From: Deltaproteobacteria bacterium UBA5799
Lineage (GTDB): Bacteria; Desulfobacterota; GWC2-55-46
Direction: 5' to 3'
Assembly: GCA_002418185.1 (NCBI GenBank)
Contig: DIDN01000021.1
Location: 1 to 9,574 of the forward strand
Length of the DNA: 9,574 bases
Of this stretch, positions 1 to 6,634 are shown in pieces. The position numbers were made by a program, and so were the translations under genes. The stretch's first letter is position 1; each line of letters begins with the position of its first letter. The notes under the pieces are model-generated. The model saw nothing but the letters and a program-made list of their open reading frames with translations, was not told where the DNA came from and ran no database searches.

Positions 1-720
1 CTGGACTCGATGGCGTCCGAGGTGCCCTCCCTGCAGGAGGCAATCGATGCCGCGCCGCCGGCAGTGTTCCGCATGGCGGGGCAGAAGATAGCGAGAGCGC
101 CGCATCGCTATAGCGGCAGGACGGCCGTTCATGCAAACCGTAGCGTTATTGAGCCCAGGCCGCCCGATGACCCGGACTCTCCCCTCTCTTTCACGATGGA
201 GGGCTTCCAGCCTAAGGGGCTTCGCGGCGAGCCTCCTCCTTCGCTTATAACCCATTTCTGGTCGCCGGGCTGGAACTCCCCTCAGGCGGTGGTAAGGTTC
301 CAGGACGGGACGGACAAGGGGCTTCGTGGCGGCGACCCGGGAGCAAGGCTCATAGCCCGCGGAGACCACGGGCCCGGGTATTTCAGGGAGATGCCCGGGC
401 CGTTCACGCCGCGTAACGGCGAGTGGCTGGTCATACCCGCATGGCACATATTCGGCTCAGAGGAGATGAGCGCGCTTTCGCCGCCGATAGCAGGGCTAAT
501 CCCTGGCCCCTACCTGGGCCTCAACCCTGAGGACGGAGCGGCCCTCGACGCCCGGCCCGGCGACGGGCTCGTGCTTGAGGCGGGGGGGCTGCTCTTCAGG
601 CTCCCCGCAAGGCATATGCACGGGCTCCCGAAGGGCATGGCGGCGCTCCCGGTCCTTTCCGGCGTAGAGAGGCTGCCGCTACCGCAATGGGGCGTCGTCT
701 CGAAGGAGCGCGCCCCCTGA
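1..720 (+). CDS. nuoG: NADH-quinone oxidoreductase subunit G, C-terminal part (partial)
   Basis: This is the C-terminal 239 residues of the large iron-sulfur subunit of complex I, on the cytoplasmic arm. The frame is open from base 1 (Leu-Asp-Ser before the first Met), so the gene starts upstream and the ATG at 10 is internal. The fragment matches what I recall of the end of E. coli NuoG: PHRYSGRTA near residues 34-42, a DSPLSFTMEG stretch, SPGWNSPQ near 88-95, GDPGARL, then HIFGSEEMS and LNPEDGAAL. The last about 70 residues resemble the molybdopterin-dinucleotide-binding-like fold of the formate dehydrogenase family, from which NuoG descends. The iron-sulfur cluster domains would lie off the window. 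It ends at TGA 718-720, ten bases before nuoH. Identity is secure; completeness of the N-terminus cannot be judged. Confidence 0.95.
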   Translation: MDSMASEVPSLQEAIDAAPPAVFRMAGQKIARAPHRYSGRTAVHANRSVIEPRPPDDPDSPLSFTMEGFQPKGLRGEPPPSLITHFWSPGWNSPQAVVRFQDGTDKGLRGGDPGARLIARGDHGPGYFREMPGPFTPRNGEWLVIPAWHIFGSEEMSALSPPIAGLIPGPYLGLNPEDGAALDARPGDGLVLEAGGLLFRLPARHMHGLPKGMAALPVLSGVERLPLPQWGVVSKERAP

Positions 721-730
721 AAGGGATCAT

Positions 731-1726
731 ATGCATGGAATCGCATCGCCGGTCCTGACGATAGCCGTTATCCTTTTCGCGCTCCTTGCATCGAGCGCCG
801 CGCTCATATGGGCGGAGCGGAGGCTCCTCGCGCTCTGGCAGGACAGGTACGGGCCGAACAGGGTCGGCCCGCTCGGGATATTACAGTCGGTCGCCGACAT
901 GATAAAGATACTCACGAAAGACGACTGGGTCCCGCCGTTCGCGGACAGGGCGGTTTTCGTGCTGGCCCCGGCCATAATCGTCATAACCGTCCTCACGGCG
1001 TTCGCGGTCATACCTTTCGCGCCCGGGTTTGCGGTGGCGGACCTGGACATCGGGGTCATTTTTTTTCTGGCCATGTCGTCGCTCAGCATCTACAGCGTCG
1101 TCCTTGCGGGCTGGGCCTCGAACAGCAAGTACGCGCTCCTGGGGGGGCTCCGCGGCGCGGCCCAGATGCTGAGCTACGAGATATTCATGGGGCTCTCGAT
1201 AATGGGGGTGGTCCTGCTTGCCGGGTCCTTTAACCTTGGGGACATAGTCGAGGCCCAGAGGGACATGTGGTTTTTCATCCCGCAGCTCCCGGGCCTTCTC
1301 ATATTCTTCCTTGCGGGGCTCGCCGAGACGCACAGGCTGCCGTTCGACCTCCCCGAGGCTGAAAACGAGCTTGTGGCGGGCTATCACACCGAGTATGCCG
1401 GGATGAAGTTCGGGATGTTCTTCGTGGGGGAATACCTGGGCATAATGCTGGTCGCCTCGATGATAACGACGCTCTTTCTCGGTGGCTGGCTCGGCCCCGT
1501 GCTCCCCGCGGCGGCGTGGTTCATCTTGAAGACCGGGCTCGTCGTGGCGGTCTTCATACTGCTCCGGGCCGCGCTCCCGAGGCCGAGGTTCGACCAGCTC
1601 ATGGGCTTCGGCTGGAAGGCGATGCTGCCGCTGGCGCTAATAAACCTCCTGGCAACGGGCGCCGTCCTCCTGGCGGTTACGGACGCGCCGCTCTCTACGG
1701 GTATCCACGATGCCGGCCCTCGCTAG
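731..1726 (+). CDS. nuoH: NADH-quinone oxidoreductase subunit H
   Basis: NuoH is the membrane subunit (331 residues; E. coli about 325) at the junction of the two arms. It forms much of the quinone-binding chamber and passes the energy of quinone reduction to the proton channels. Visible signatures are the AERRLLALWQDRYGPNRVGP stretch (residues 28-47; E29 is the conserved Glu), ADMIKILTKDDW, GWASNSKYALLGGLR, SYE with E150, and the cytoplasmic loop ETHRLPFDLPEAENELVAGY (199-218) continuing to HTEYAGMKFG. Most of the rest is hydrophobic membrane helix. The ATG start has an AAGGG ribosome site at 721-725. The C-terminus runs about ten residues past the E. coli end, and its last 17 bases overlap nuoI, which suggests coupled translation. 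Confidence 0.98.
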   Translation: MHGIASPVLTIAVILFALLASSAALIWAERRLLALWQDRYGPNRVGPLGILQSVADMIKILTKDDWVPPFADRAVFVLAPAIIVITVLTAFAVIPFAPGFAVADLDIGVIFFLAMSSLSIYSVVLAGWASNSKYALLGGLRGAAQMLSYEIFMGLSIMGVVLLAGSFNLGDIVEAQRDMWFFIPQLPGLLIFFLAGLAETHRLPFDLPEAENELVAGYHTEYAGMKFGMFFVGEYLGIMLVASMITTLFLGGWLGPVLPAAAWFILKTGLVVAVFILLRAALPRPRFDQLMGFGWKAMLPLALINLLATGAVLLAVTDAPLSTGIHDAGPR

Positions 1727-2234
1727 CATATTAAGGACCACGTGGGCGGTTTTCCTCCGCGCCTTTGAAAAGAGGGTGACGGTCAGGTACCCCGAGGAGA
1801 AGCCGTATCTCGCGCCGAGGTTCCGCGGTCGGATAATACTCTCGCGCGACCCCGACGGCGAGGAGAGGTGCGTTGCCTGCTATCTCTGCGCGGCAGCCTG
1901 CCCGGTGGACTGCATAGCCCTCGATGCGGCCGAAATGGAGGGCGGCAGGCGTTATCCGTCGTTTTTCCGCATAAATTTTTCGCGCTGCATATTCTGCGGG
2001 TACTGCGAGGAGGCGTGCCCCACATACGCCATTCAGCTTACGCCGGACTTCGAGATGAGCGAGTACGCGAGGCAGTCCCTGGTGTACGAAAAAGAGGACC
2101 TGCTCATAAGCGGGACCGGCAAATACCCGGACTACAACTTCTACAGGGCCGCGGGCCTCGCCATAAAGGGGAAGGACAAGGGGGAGGCCGAAGGGGAGGC
2201 GCCTCCTGTGGACGTAAGGGGCCTCTTGCCCTGA
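1710..2234 (+). CDS. nuoI: NADH-quinone oxidoreductase subunit I (two 4Fe-4S clusters)
   Basis: NuoI is a ferredoxin-like subunit (174 residues; E. coli 180) that carries clusters N6a and N6b between NuoG and the terminal N2 cluster. Two CxxCxxCxxxCP motifs are intact: C54, C57, C60, C64 and C93, C96, C99, C103. By family knowledge the fourth Cys of each motif belongs to the other cluster. C68 is an extra Cys that I also recall in the E. coli protein. RDPDGEERCVAC, FRINFSRCIFCG, TPDFEMSEY, YEKEDLLISG and GKDKGEAE closely resemble E. coli NuoI. The N-terminal helix that lies along the membrane is shorter by about six residues. The start lies inside the end of nuoH and has only a weak ribosome site (ACGGGT), consistent with coupled translation. 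Isoleucine is coded ATA eight times out of nine. Confidence 0.98.
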   Translation: MPALASILRTTWAVFLRAFEKRVTVRYPEEKPYLAPRFRGRIILSRDPDGEERCVACYLCAAACPVDCIALDAAEMEGGRRYPSFFRINFSRCIFCGYCEEACPTYAIQLTPDFEMSEYARQSLVYEKEDLLISGTGKYPDYNFYRAAGLAIKGKDKGEAEGEAPPVDVRGLLP

Positions 2235-2246
2235 CGCGGGGGTGCG

Positions 2247-2732
2247 ATGGACGGACTCTTCTACATAGCCTCGGCAATAGCGCTTGTCTCTACCTTCAGG
2301 GCCGTCACCGGCTCGAACGCGGTGCATTCGCTCCTATACCTCACGGTCTCGTTCCTTGCGAGCGCCGCAGTCTTCTATTCGCTCGGGGCGCATTACATCG
2401 CGGCGCTTGAGGCCATAATATACGCCGGGGCTATCATGGTCCTTTTCCTCTTCGTGGTGATGATGGCGAGCTACGGGCCTGGCCGTGAGACCGAGGAAAA
2501 AAGGGTAACGAGGCCTGGGACATGGGCAGGGCCCGCCGCGCTTGCGGCCATACTTCTATTCGAGCTCGTCTTCGTCCTGACCGACAGGGGCCTTGTGCCT
2601 GAGGAAGGAAGGGCCCTCGGGCCGAAGGCCGTAGGTATAGCCCTCTTCGGCCCGTATCTCATAGGGGTCGAGCTTGCATCGGTACTCCTCCTTGTGGGCC
2701 TCCTCGGGGCATACCACATCGGGCGCAAATAG
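2247..2732 (+). CDS. nuoJ: NADH-quinone oxidoreductase subunit J
   Basis: NuoJ is a small membrane subunit (161 residues; E. coli 184) between NuoH and the antiporter-like subunits. The core ALEAIIYAGAIMVLFLFVVM (residues 53-72) is the third membrane helix. In known structures this helix switches between a pi-bulge and an alpha form during turnover; E55 and Y59 fall at the E. coli positions. SNAVHSLLYL (23-32), GPKAVGIALFGPYLI (125-139) and ELASVLLLVG (142-151) are further family signatures. It stops at GAYHIGRK, so the charged tail of about 20 residues found in E. coli NuoJ is absent. It starts 12 bases after nuoI, behind a GGGGGTG ribosome site, and nuoK follows after nine bases. Confidence 0.97.
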   Translation: MDGLFYIASAIALVSTFRAVTGSNAVHSLLYLTVSFLASAAVFYSLGAHYIAALEAIIYAGAIMVLFLFVVMMASYGPGRETEEKRVTRPGTWAGPAALAAILLFELVFVLTDRGLVPEEGRALGPKAVGIALFGPYLIGVELASVLLLVGLLGAYHIGRK

Positions 2733-2741
2733 GGAGGCAAT

Positions 2742-3050
2742 ATGGCTACCGTACCGGCTGAATACGCGCTGGGCCTGGCGGCGGTGCTCTTTGCGCTGGG
2801 CCTTACAGGCGTGCTCGTCAGGCGGAACATGGTCTACGTCCTCATGTCCATCGAAGTGATGCTCAATGCCGCCGGCATGGCCTTCATAGCCGCCGGGTAC
2901 AGGTGGGCGGAGCCGGACGGCCAGGTCATGTTCGTCTTCATACTGTCGCTCGCGGCTGCGGAGGTCTCTGTGGCCCTTGCCGTCATCTTCAGGTTCTTCC
3001 ACAGGACGGGCACCCTTGACGTGGACAAGGCGAGCAGCCTGAAAGGATAG
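2742..3050 (+). CDS. nuoK: NADH-quinone oxidoreductase subunit K
   Basis: NuoK is a three-helix membrane subunit (102 residues; E. coli 100) related to MrpC of the Mrp antiporters. It supplies two buried glutamates of the central proton path: E38 in SIEVMLNA and E74 in SLAAAEVSVALA, matching E. coli E36 and E72. LGLTGVLVRRN (19-29) and DGQVMFVFILSL (59-70) are also conserved. The ATG has a full GGAGG site at 2733-2737, directly after the nuoJ stop. In E. coli nuoL follows almost without a gap; here 147 bases separate the genes. Confidence 0.98.
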   Translation: MATVPAEYALGLAAVLFALGLTGVLVRRNMVYVLMSIEVMLNAAGMAFIAAGYRWAEPDGQVMFVFILSLAAAEVSVALAVIFRFFHRTGTLDVDKASSLKG

Positions 3051-3052
3051 GG

Positions 3053-3106
3053 ATGAGGCAACCTTTGAAAATTTATCTTTTCCCCGGACTCTGGGTGGTT
3101 ACGTGA
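3053..3106 (+). CDS. Possible 17-codon leader ORF downstream of nuoK (unrecognised)
   Basis: The frame reads MRQPLKIYLFPGLWVVT and ends at TGA 3104-3106. An AGGA at 3044-3047 gives reasonable Shine-Dalgarno spacing. I recognise no family. A frame this short is expected by chance, and AAA, ATT and TTG codons differ from the neighbouring genes, so this is a weak call. If translated, it could link ribosome passage from nuoK to nuoL. Confidence 0.13.
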   Translation: MRQPLKIYLFPGLWVVT

Positions 3107-3188
3107 ATAAAAATGCTCGCATATTGTCATACATGATCCGCTTTTTATTCCCGGGCCTTCCTTGATGCGGGAAAAATCCCTGATTTTT

Positions 3189-3193
3189 AGAGG
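3189..3193 (+). promoter_or_regulatory. Ribosome binding site deciding the nuoL start
   Basis: AGAGG lies four bases before the ATG at 3198. Upstream in-frame starts exist at 3162 (TTG) and 3165 (ATG, overlapping a TGA as TGATG), but the pyrimidine-rich CCGGGCCTTCC before them is no ribosome site. Starting at 3198 gives MKEFLWLIPALPLAGSILL, which lines up with the known NuoL N-terminus. Confidence 0.6.
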
Positions 3194-3197
3194 TGCC

Positions 3198-5045
3198 ATG
3201 AAAGAATTCCTATGGCTCATACCCGCGCTCCCCCTTGCCGGGTCCATTTTGCTTGCCGCTTTAGGCCGCTCTATTCCGGCAAGGGTTTCCGCCGCCATCG
3301 GGGGCGGCACTGTGGGCCTGTCGGCCCTTGCCGTACTCGCTGCCGGGGTCGATTTCATGAGCGCGCCTCCTCCGGAGGGATTCCACGTCCAGGGCCTCTG
3401 GACGTGGGTGGATCTCGGATGGTTCAGGGCCGGGGCCGCGCTCAGGCTCGACGCCCTTTCCCTTACGATGGCGGCGGTCGTAACTTTCACGGCATTCCTC
3501 ATCCTCGTCTACTCCGCCGAGTTCATGGAAGGGGACGAGGGCTACTCGCGTTTTTTCGCGTACATGGACCTCTTTGTCGCAGCGATGCTCGTGCTCGTCC
3601 TTGCCGACGACCTCCTCTTCCTCTATCTGGGTTGGGAGGGGGTGGGGCTTTGCAGCTACCTCCTCATCGGGTTCTGGTACAGGGAGGCCAACAACGGGTA
3701 CGCGGCCAGGAAGGCCTTTATCATGACCAGGGCCGGGGACACGGCCTTTGTAATAGGCATAATCCTTCTTGCGGCGAGCTTCGGGACGCTCGATATCACG
3801 GCAGTAATGGAGGGGGCCGCCTCCGAGTGGCAGGGGGGGCGGCTTGCAGCGGCAGCTGCGCTTCTGGTGCTCGCGGGCGCGCTCGGCAAATCGGCGCAGG
3901 CGCCGCTTCAGACATGGCTTCCGGACGCCATGGCGGGCCCGACCCCGGTAAGCGCCCTCATCCACGCGGCCACCATGGTCGCCGCCGGGGTGTACATCAT
4001 AGCCCGCACCCACGTACTTTTCGCGCTTGCTCCGTGGGTAATGGACCTCGTGGCGGCCCTCGGCGCGGCAACGCTACTAATATCGGCGTTCAGCGCCCTT
4101 GTCCAGCATGATTTGAAAAGGTCGCTTGCCTACTCTACCATGGGGCAGGTCGGGTTCATGTTCCTTGCGCTCGGGGTCGGCTCCTGGCAGGCCGCGATAT
4201 TCCATTTCATGACGCACGCGTTCTTCAAGGCCCTCCTGTTCCTCTCCGCAGGGGCGGTCATCATTTCGCTCGGAGGCGAGCACGATATGAGGAGGATGGG
4301 CGGCTTGAGGTCGAGGCTTCCGCTCGCCTTCTGGACCTTCCTTGCAGGCGCGGCCTCGCTCTCGGCGCTCCCCCTTGTAACCGCCGGTTATTACAGCAAG
4401 GACCTCATTCTCGAAGGGGCGCTGGCCGGAGGCGGGACCCTTCTCTGGGGCGCTGGCATAATCGGGGCATTCGTTACCGCGCTCTATGCATTCCGCATGG
4501 TCTTCCTCGTATTTTTCGGGGAGGCCGGGGCGGACGTCAAAAGGCGTACGGGCTTAAAGGCCGCCTTGCCGCTCGTCGCCCTTTCAGCGCTCTCGCTCCT
4601 TGCCGGGTTCTTCGGCGTGCCGTCCTTCCTGGAGGCGGTGCTGCCAGCTTCCCAGGCTGCACCGCCTGTTGGGCATCGCTGGGCCGGCATACTCTCGTCC
4701 CTGGTCCCGTTGCTCGGGGCAGCAGCGGCCTGCCTGCTCTATCTTGGGAAACGGGGGATCGTTGAAAGGCTTGCGGGAAGCGGCCCCGGCGCGGTTCTCC
4801 ATCGGTTCCTCGGCTCCGGCTGGGGCTTTGACTGGCTCTACGAGAGGCTATTCGTTCGCCCGTATCAACTGGCTGCCCGCGCCGGAAGAGCGGATATAAT
4901 CGACGCGCCCTATGCCGGGGCCGTCAGGTTGGCTGAGCGCCTTAACGGGCTCCTCGTAAAGACCCAGTCCGGCCAGGTGAGGCGTTATGCTGCCGGGATG
5001 GCGCTCGGGGCCCTCCTTGCGCTCGGGGCGATGGTCTTCATATGA
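3198..5045 (+). CDS. nuoL: NADH-quinone oxidoreductase subunit L (distal proton pump)
   Basis: NuoL is the distal Mrp-antiporter-like pump, 615 residues from the chosen start (E. coli 613). The key residues I can place are E147 in GWEGVGLCSYLLIGFW, D181 in RAGD, K231 in GALGKSAQAPLQTWLPDAM, H256 in LIHAATMV, H304 in QHDLKRSLAYST, H336, H340 and K344 in the HFMTHAFFKALLFL segment, and K401 in YYSKD. They sit two or three positions from E. coli E144, D178, K229, H254, H334, H338, K342 and K399, so both half-channels look intact. The end (about 545-615) fits the long lateral helix and last membrane helix. The stop TGA at 5043-5045 overlaps the nuoM start as ATGA, a typical coupling junction. A start at 3162 or 3165 would add 12 or 11 residues but has no ribosome site. 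Confidence 0.97.
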   Translation: MKEFLWLIPALPLAGSILLAALGRSIPARVSAAIGGGTVGLSALAVLAAGVDFMSAPPPEGFHVQGLWTWVDLGWFRAGAALRLDALSLTMAAVVTFTAFLILVYSAEFMEGDEGYSRFFAYMDLFVAAMLVLVLADDLLFLYLGWEGVGLCSYLLIGFWYREANNGYAARKAFIMTRAGDTAFVIGIILLAASFGTLDITAVMEGAASEWQGGRLAAAAALLVLAGALGKSAQAPLQTWLPDAMAGPTPVSALIHAATMVAAGVYIIARTHVLFALAPWVMDLVAALGAATLLISAFSALVQHDLKRSLAYSTMGQVGFMFLALGVGSWQAAIFHFMTHAFFKALLFLSAGAVIISLGGEHDMRRMGGLRSRLPLAFWTFLAGAASLSALPLVTAGYYSKDLILEGALAGGGTLLWGAGIIGAFVTALYAFRMVFLVFFGEAGADVKRRTGLKAALPLVALSALSLLAGFFGVPSFLEAVLPASQAAPPVGHRWAGILSSLVPLLGAAAACLLYLGKRGIVERLAGSGPGAVLHRFLGSGWGFDWLYERLFVRPYQLAARAGRADIIDAPYAGAVRLAERLNGLLVKTQSGQVRRYAAGMALGALLALGAMVFI

Positions 5046-6634
5046 TACTCGTATGGGCGGTCGTCATACCTCTCCTTGGCGGGTTGGCGGCCTGGCTCTC
5101 GGGCAGGCTCGGGAGCGCCTTCCCGCGCTGGGTTTCCCTTTCGGCCCTTGCCCTGGACCTGGTGCTCCTGCTTACGCTATTGGACGGAGGACCGGCCGGA
5201 AGCCGGTGGCTTGCCGAAATCCGCATCGAATGGATACCGGTGATAGGAGCAGGCATACACCTCGCCGCCGACGGCTTGAGCCTCGCACTCGCCCTCCTTA
5301 CGGCCTTTCTGGGCATGGCGGCTGTCGCGGCCTCCTGGAGCGGCATAAGGGAGAGGACGGGCTTTTTTCACCTCTGCCTCATGTCCGTAATCGCCGGCGT
5401 GATGGGGGCGTTCCTCTCTCTCGACCTCCTCCTCTTCTACGTCTTCTGGGAGCTGATGCTCGTCCCCATGTTCTTCATGGTGGCCGTATGGGGGCGCGAG
5501 GGGCGTTACAGGGCCGCGCTCAGGTTCTTCATATTCACGCAGGCCGGGAGCCTCCTTATGCTCGCCTCCATCCTGGGACTCTATTTCGTCCACGGAACGG
5601 AGACGGGCCGCTACTCATTCGATTACGCGGACCTGCTCGGCACCCCGATGGGCCTGGCAACCGAGTTCTGGCTGATGCTCGGCTTCCTGGCGGCGTTCGC
5701 GGTAAAGCTGCCCGCAATCCCTTTCCACACATGGCTGCCCGAGGCCCACTCCGAGGCGCCGACCGGCGGGAGCGTGGTCCTTGCCGGCCTCCTCCTCAAG
5801 ACAGGGGCATACGGCATGATCCGCTTTCTTTTCCCGCTCTTCCCGGACGCGGCGGCAACGATAGCGCCTGTGGTCCATGTCCTGGCCGTCGTCGGGATAA
5901 TCTACGGAGCGGTGCTGGCCCTGGGGCAGACCGACCTCAAGAGGCTTATCGCCTACACGAGCATAAGCCATATGGGTTTCGTGCTCCTCGGCATATTCGC
6001 GTGGGAGGGGCTCGCCCTTAACGGCGCGCTCGTCCTCATGGTATGCCACGGCGCGTCCACAGGCGCTCTCTTCATCATCGCGGGCGCCGTTGAAGAAAGG
6101 ACGCACACGCTCGATATCGGGAGGATGGGCGGGTTCTGGTCCTCCGCCCCGAAGATGGGCGGGGCTGCGCTCTTTTTCGCCCTTGCCTCCCTCGGCCTCC
6201 CCGGACTCGGCAACTTCATCGGCGAGTTCCTGGTGCTCCTCGGCTCGTTCAGGGTAAACGCGGCTGCAGCGGTCTTTGCCGCGCTCGGCCTCATCGCGTC
6301 GGCGGTCTACTCGCTCTGGATAATACAAAAGGTCTTTCACGGCCCGGCGCCGCCCGAGGCGGGCATAGCGGATATCGGGGGAAGGGAGGCGGCGACCCTC
6401 GCCTCCATGGCCGCCGTGCTCCTTTGGCTCGGCCTCTTTCCGGGGCCTTTTTTCGAGAGGACCGGGATTGGAACCGCTGCATCGATGCCGACCGGGAGCG
6501 AAATCGAGAGGGAGGCGGTTACCGGAGTCGCCGGGCGGATTGGCCGTGAAAAAAGCGGGCGCCCTCCGGGCCTCGCCCGGCATGGTGCGGGGGAGGGTCC
6601 GGAGGAAATGCGGGGGAGGCAACAGGGTAAATGA
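5042..6634 (+). CDS. nuoM: NADH-quinone oxidoreductase subunit M (proton pump)
   Basis: NuoM is the middle antiporter-like pump (530 residues; E. coli 509). Conserved charged residues are E137 in FYVFWELMLVPMFF, K222 in AFAVKLPAIPFHTWLPEAHS, K253 in LLLKTGAYG, H310 in SISHMGFVLLG, H336 in VCHGASTGALF, and E395 in GNFIGEFLVLLG. They correspond to E. coli E144, K234, K265, the equivalent histidines, and E407. The membrane domain ends near GLFPGPFFERTG (464-475). After it comes a polar tail rich in Gly, Arg and Glu, of which about the last 35 residues have no E. coli counterpart. The tail DNA includes an A6 run near 6549 and a perfect hairpin at 6566-6580. The gene starts in the nuoL stop (ATGA) and ends in the nuoN start (ATGA). 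Confidence 0.97.
   Translation: MILVWAVVIPLLGGLAAWLSGRLGSAFPRWVSLSALALDLVLLLTLLDGGPAGSRWLAEIRIEWIPVIGAGIHLAADGLSLALALLTAFLGMAAVAASWSGIRERTGFFHLCLMSVIAGVMGAFLSLDLLLFYVFWELMLVPMFFMVAVWGREGRYRAALRFFIFTQAGSLLMLASILGLYFVHGTETGRYSFDYADLLGTPMGLATEFWLMLGFLAAFAVKLPAIPFHTWLPEAHSEAPTGGSVVLAGLLLKTGAYGMIRFLFPLFPDAAATIAPVVHVLAVVGIIYGAVLALGQTDLKRLIAYTSISHMGFVLLGIFAWEGLALNGALVLMVCHGASTGALFIIAGAVEERTHTLDIGRMGGFWSSAPKMGGAALFFALASLGLPGLGNFIGEFLVLLGSFRVNAAAAVFAALGLIASAVYSLWIIQKVFHGPAPPEAGIADIGGREAATLASMAAVLLWLGLFPGPFFERTGIGTAASMPTGSEIEREAVTGVAGRIGREKSGRPPGLARHGAGEGPEEMRGRQQGK
6566..6580 (+). repeat. Perfect short hairpin inside the nuoM 3' end
   Basis: CCGGGC, loop CTC, GCCCGG form a six-pair GC hairpin about 50 bases before the nuoN start, in the segment coding the extra NuoM tail. 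No T-run follows, so it is not an intrinsic terminator. It may only reflect the GC-rich sequence, or it may affect nuoN translation or mRNA processing. Confidence 0.35.

Larger units (their letters stand above)
3051..3197 (+). other. AT-richer nuoK-nuoL intergenic gap
   Basis: This is the only sizeable gap in the operon. Bases 3061-3190 hold 54 G or C out of 130 (about 42 percent), clearly below the flanking genes. I see no strong sigma70 promoter; the best pair, TTGTCA at 3124 and TATTCC at 3146, is poor. TTCCCG at 3148-3153 can pair with CGGGAA at 3168-3173, but no T-run follows, so it does not read as a terminator. A 17-codon frame (3053-3106) starts five bases after an AGGA that overlaps the end of nuoK. 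Two shorter frames follow (3113-3136 and 3133-3165). Whether any is translated is unknown. Confidence 0.6.

Noticed and set aside
881..1387. Long antisense frames across nuoH, nuoL and nuoM
   Set aside because: They mirror GC-rich coding sequence, have low-complexity charged translations and match no family; the sense-strand genes are certain.
3124..3151. Internal promoter TTGTCA-N16-TATTCC upstream of nuoL
   Set aside because: The -10 match is poor and the spacing is short, too weak to list as a feature.
3148..3173. Terminator-like hairpin before nuoL
   Set aside because: The stem has six pairs with no T-run directly after it, and a terminator inside the operon would cut off nuoL-M-N.
3162..3197. 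Earlier nuoL starts (TTG 3162, ATG 3165)
   Set aside because: They lack a ribosome site and would add residues not seen at the NuoL N-terminus; ATG 3198 has AGAGG before it.
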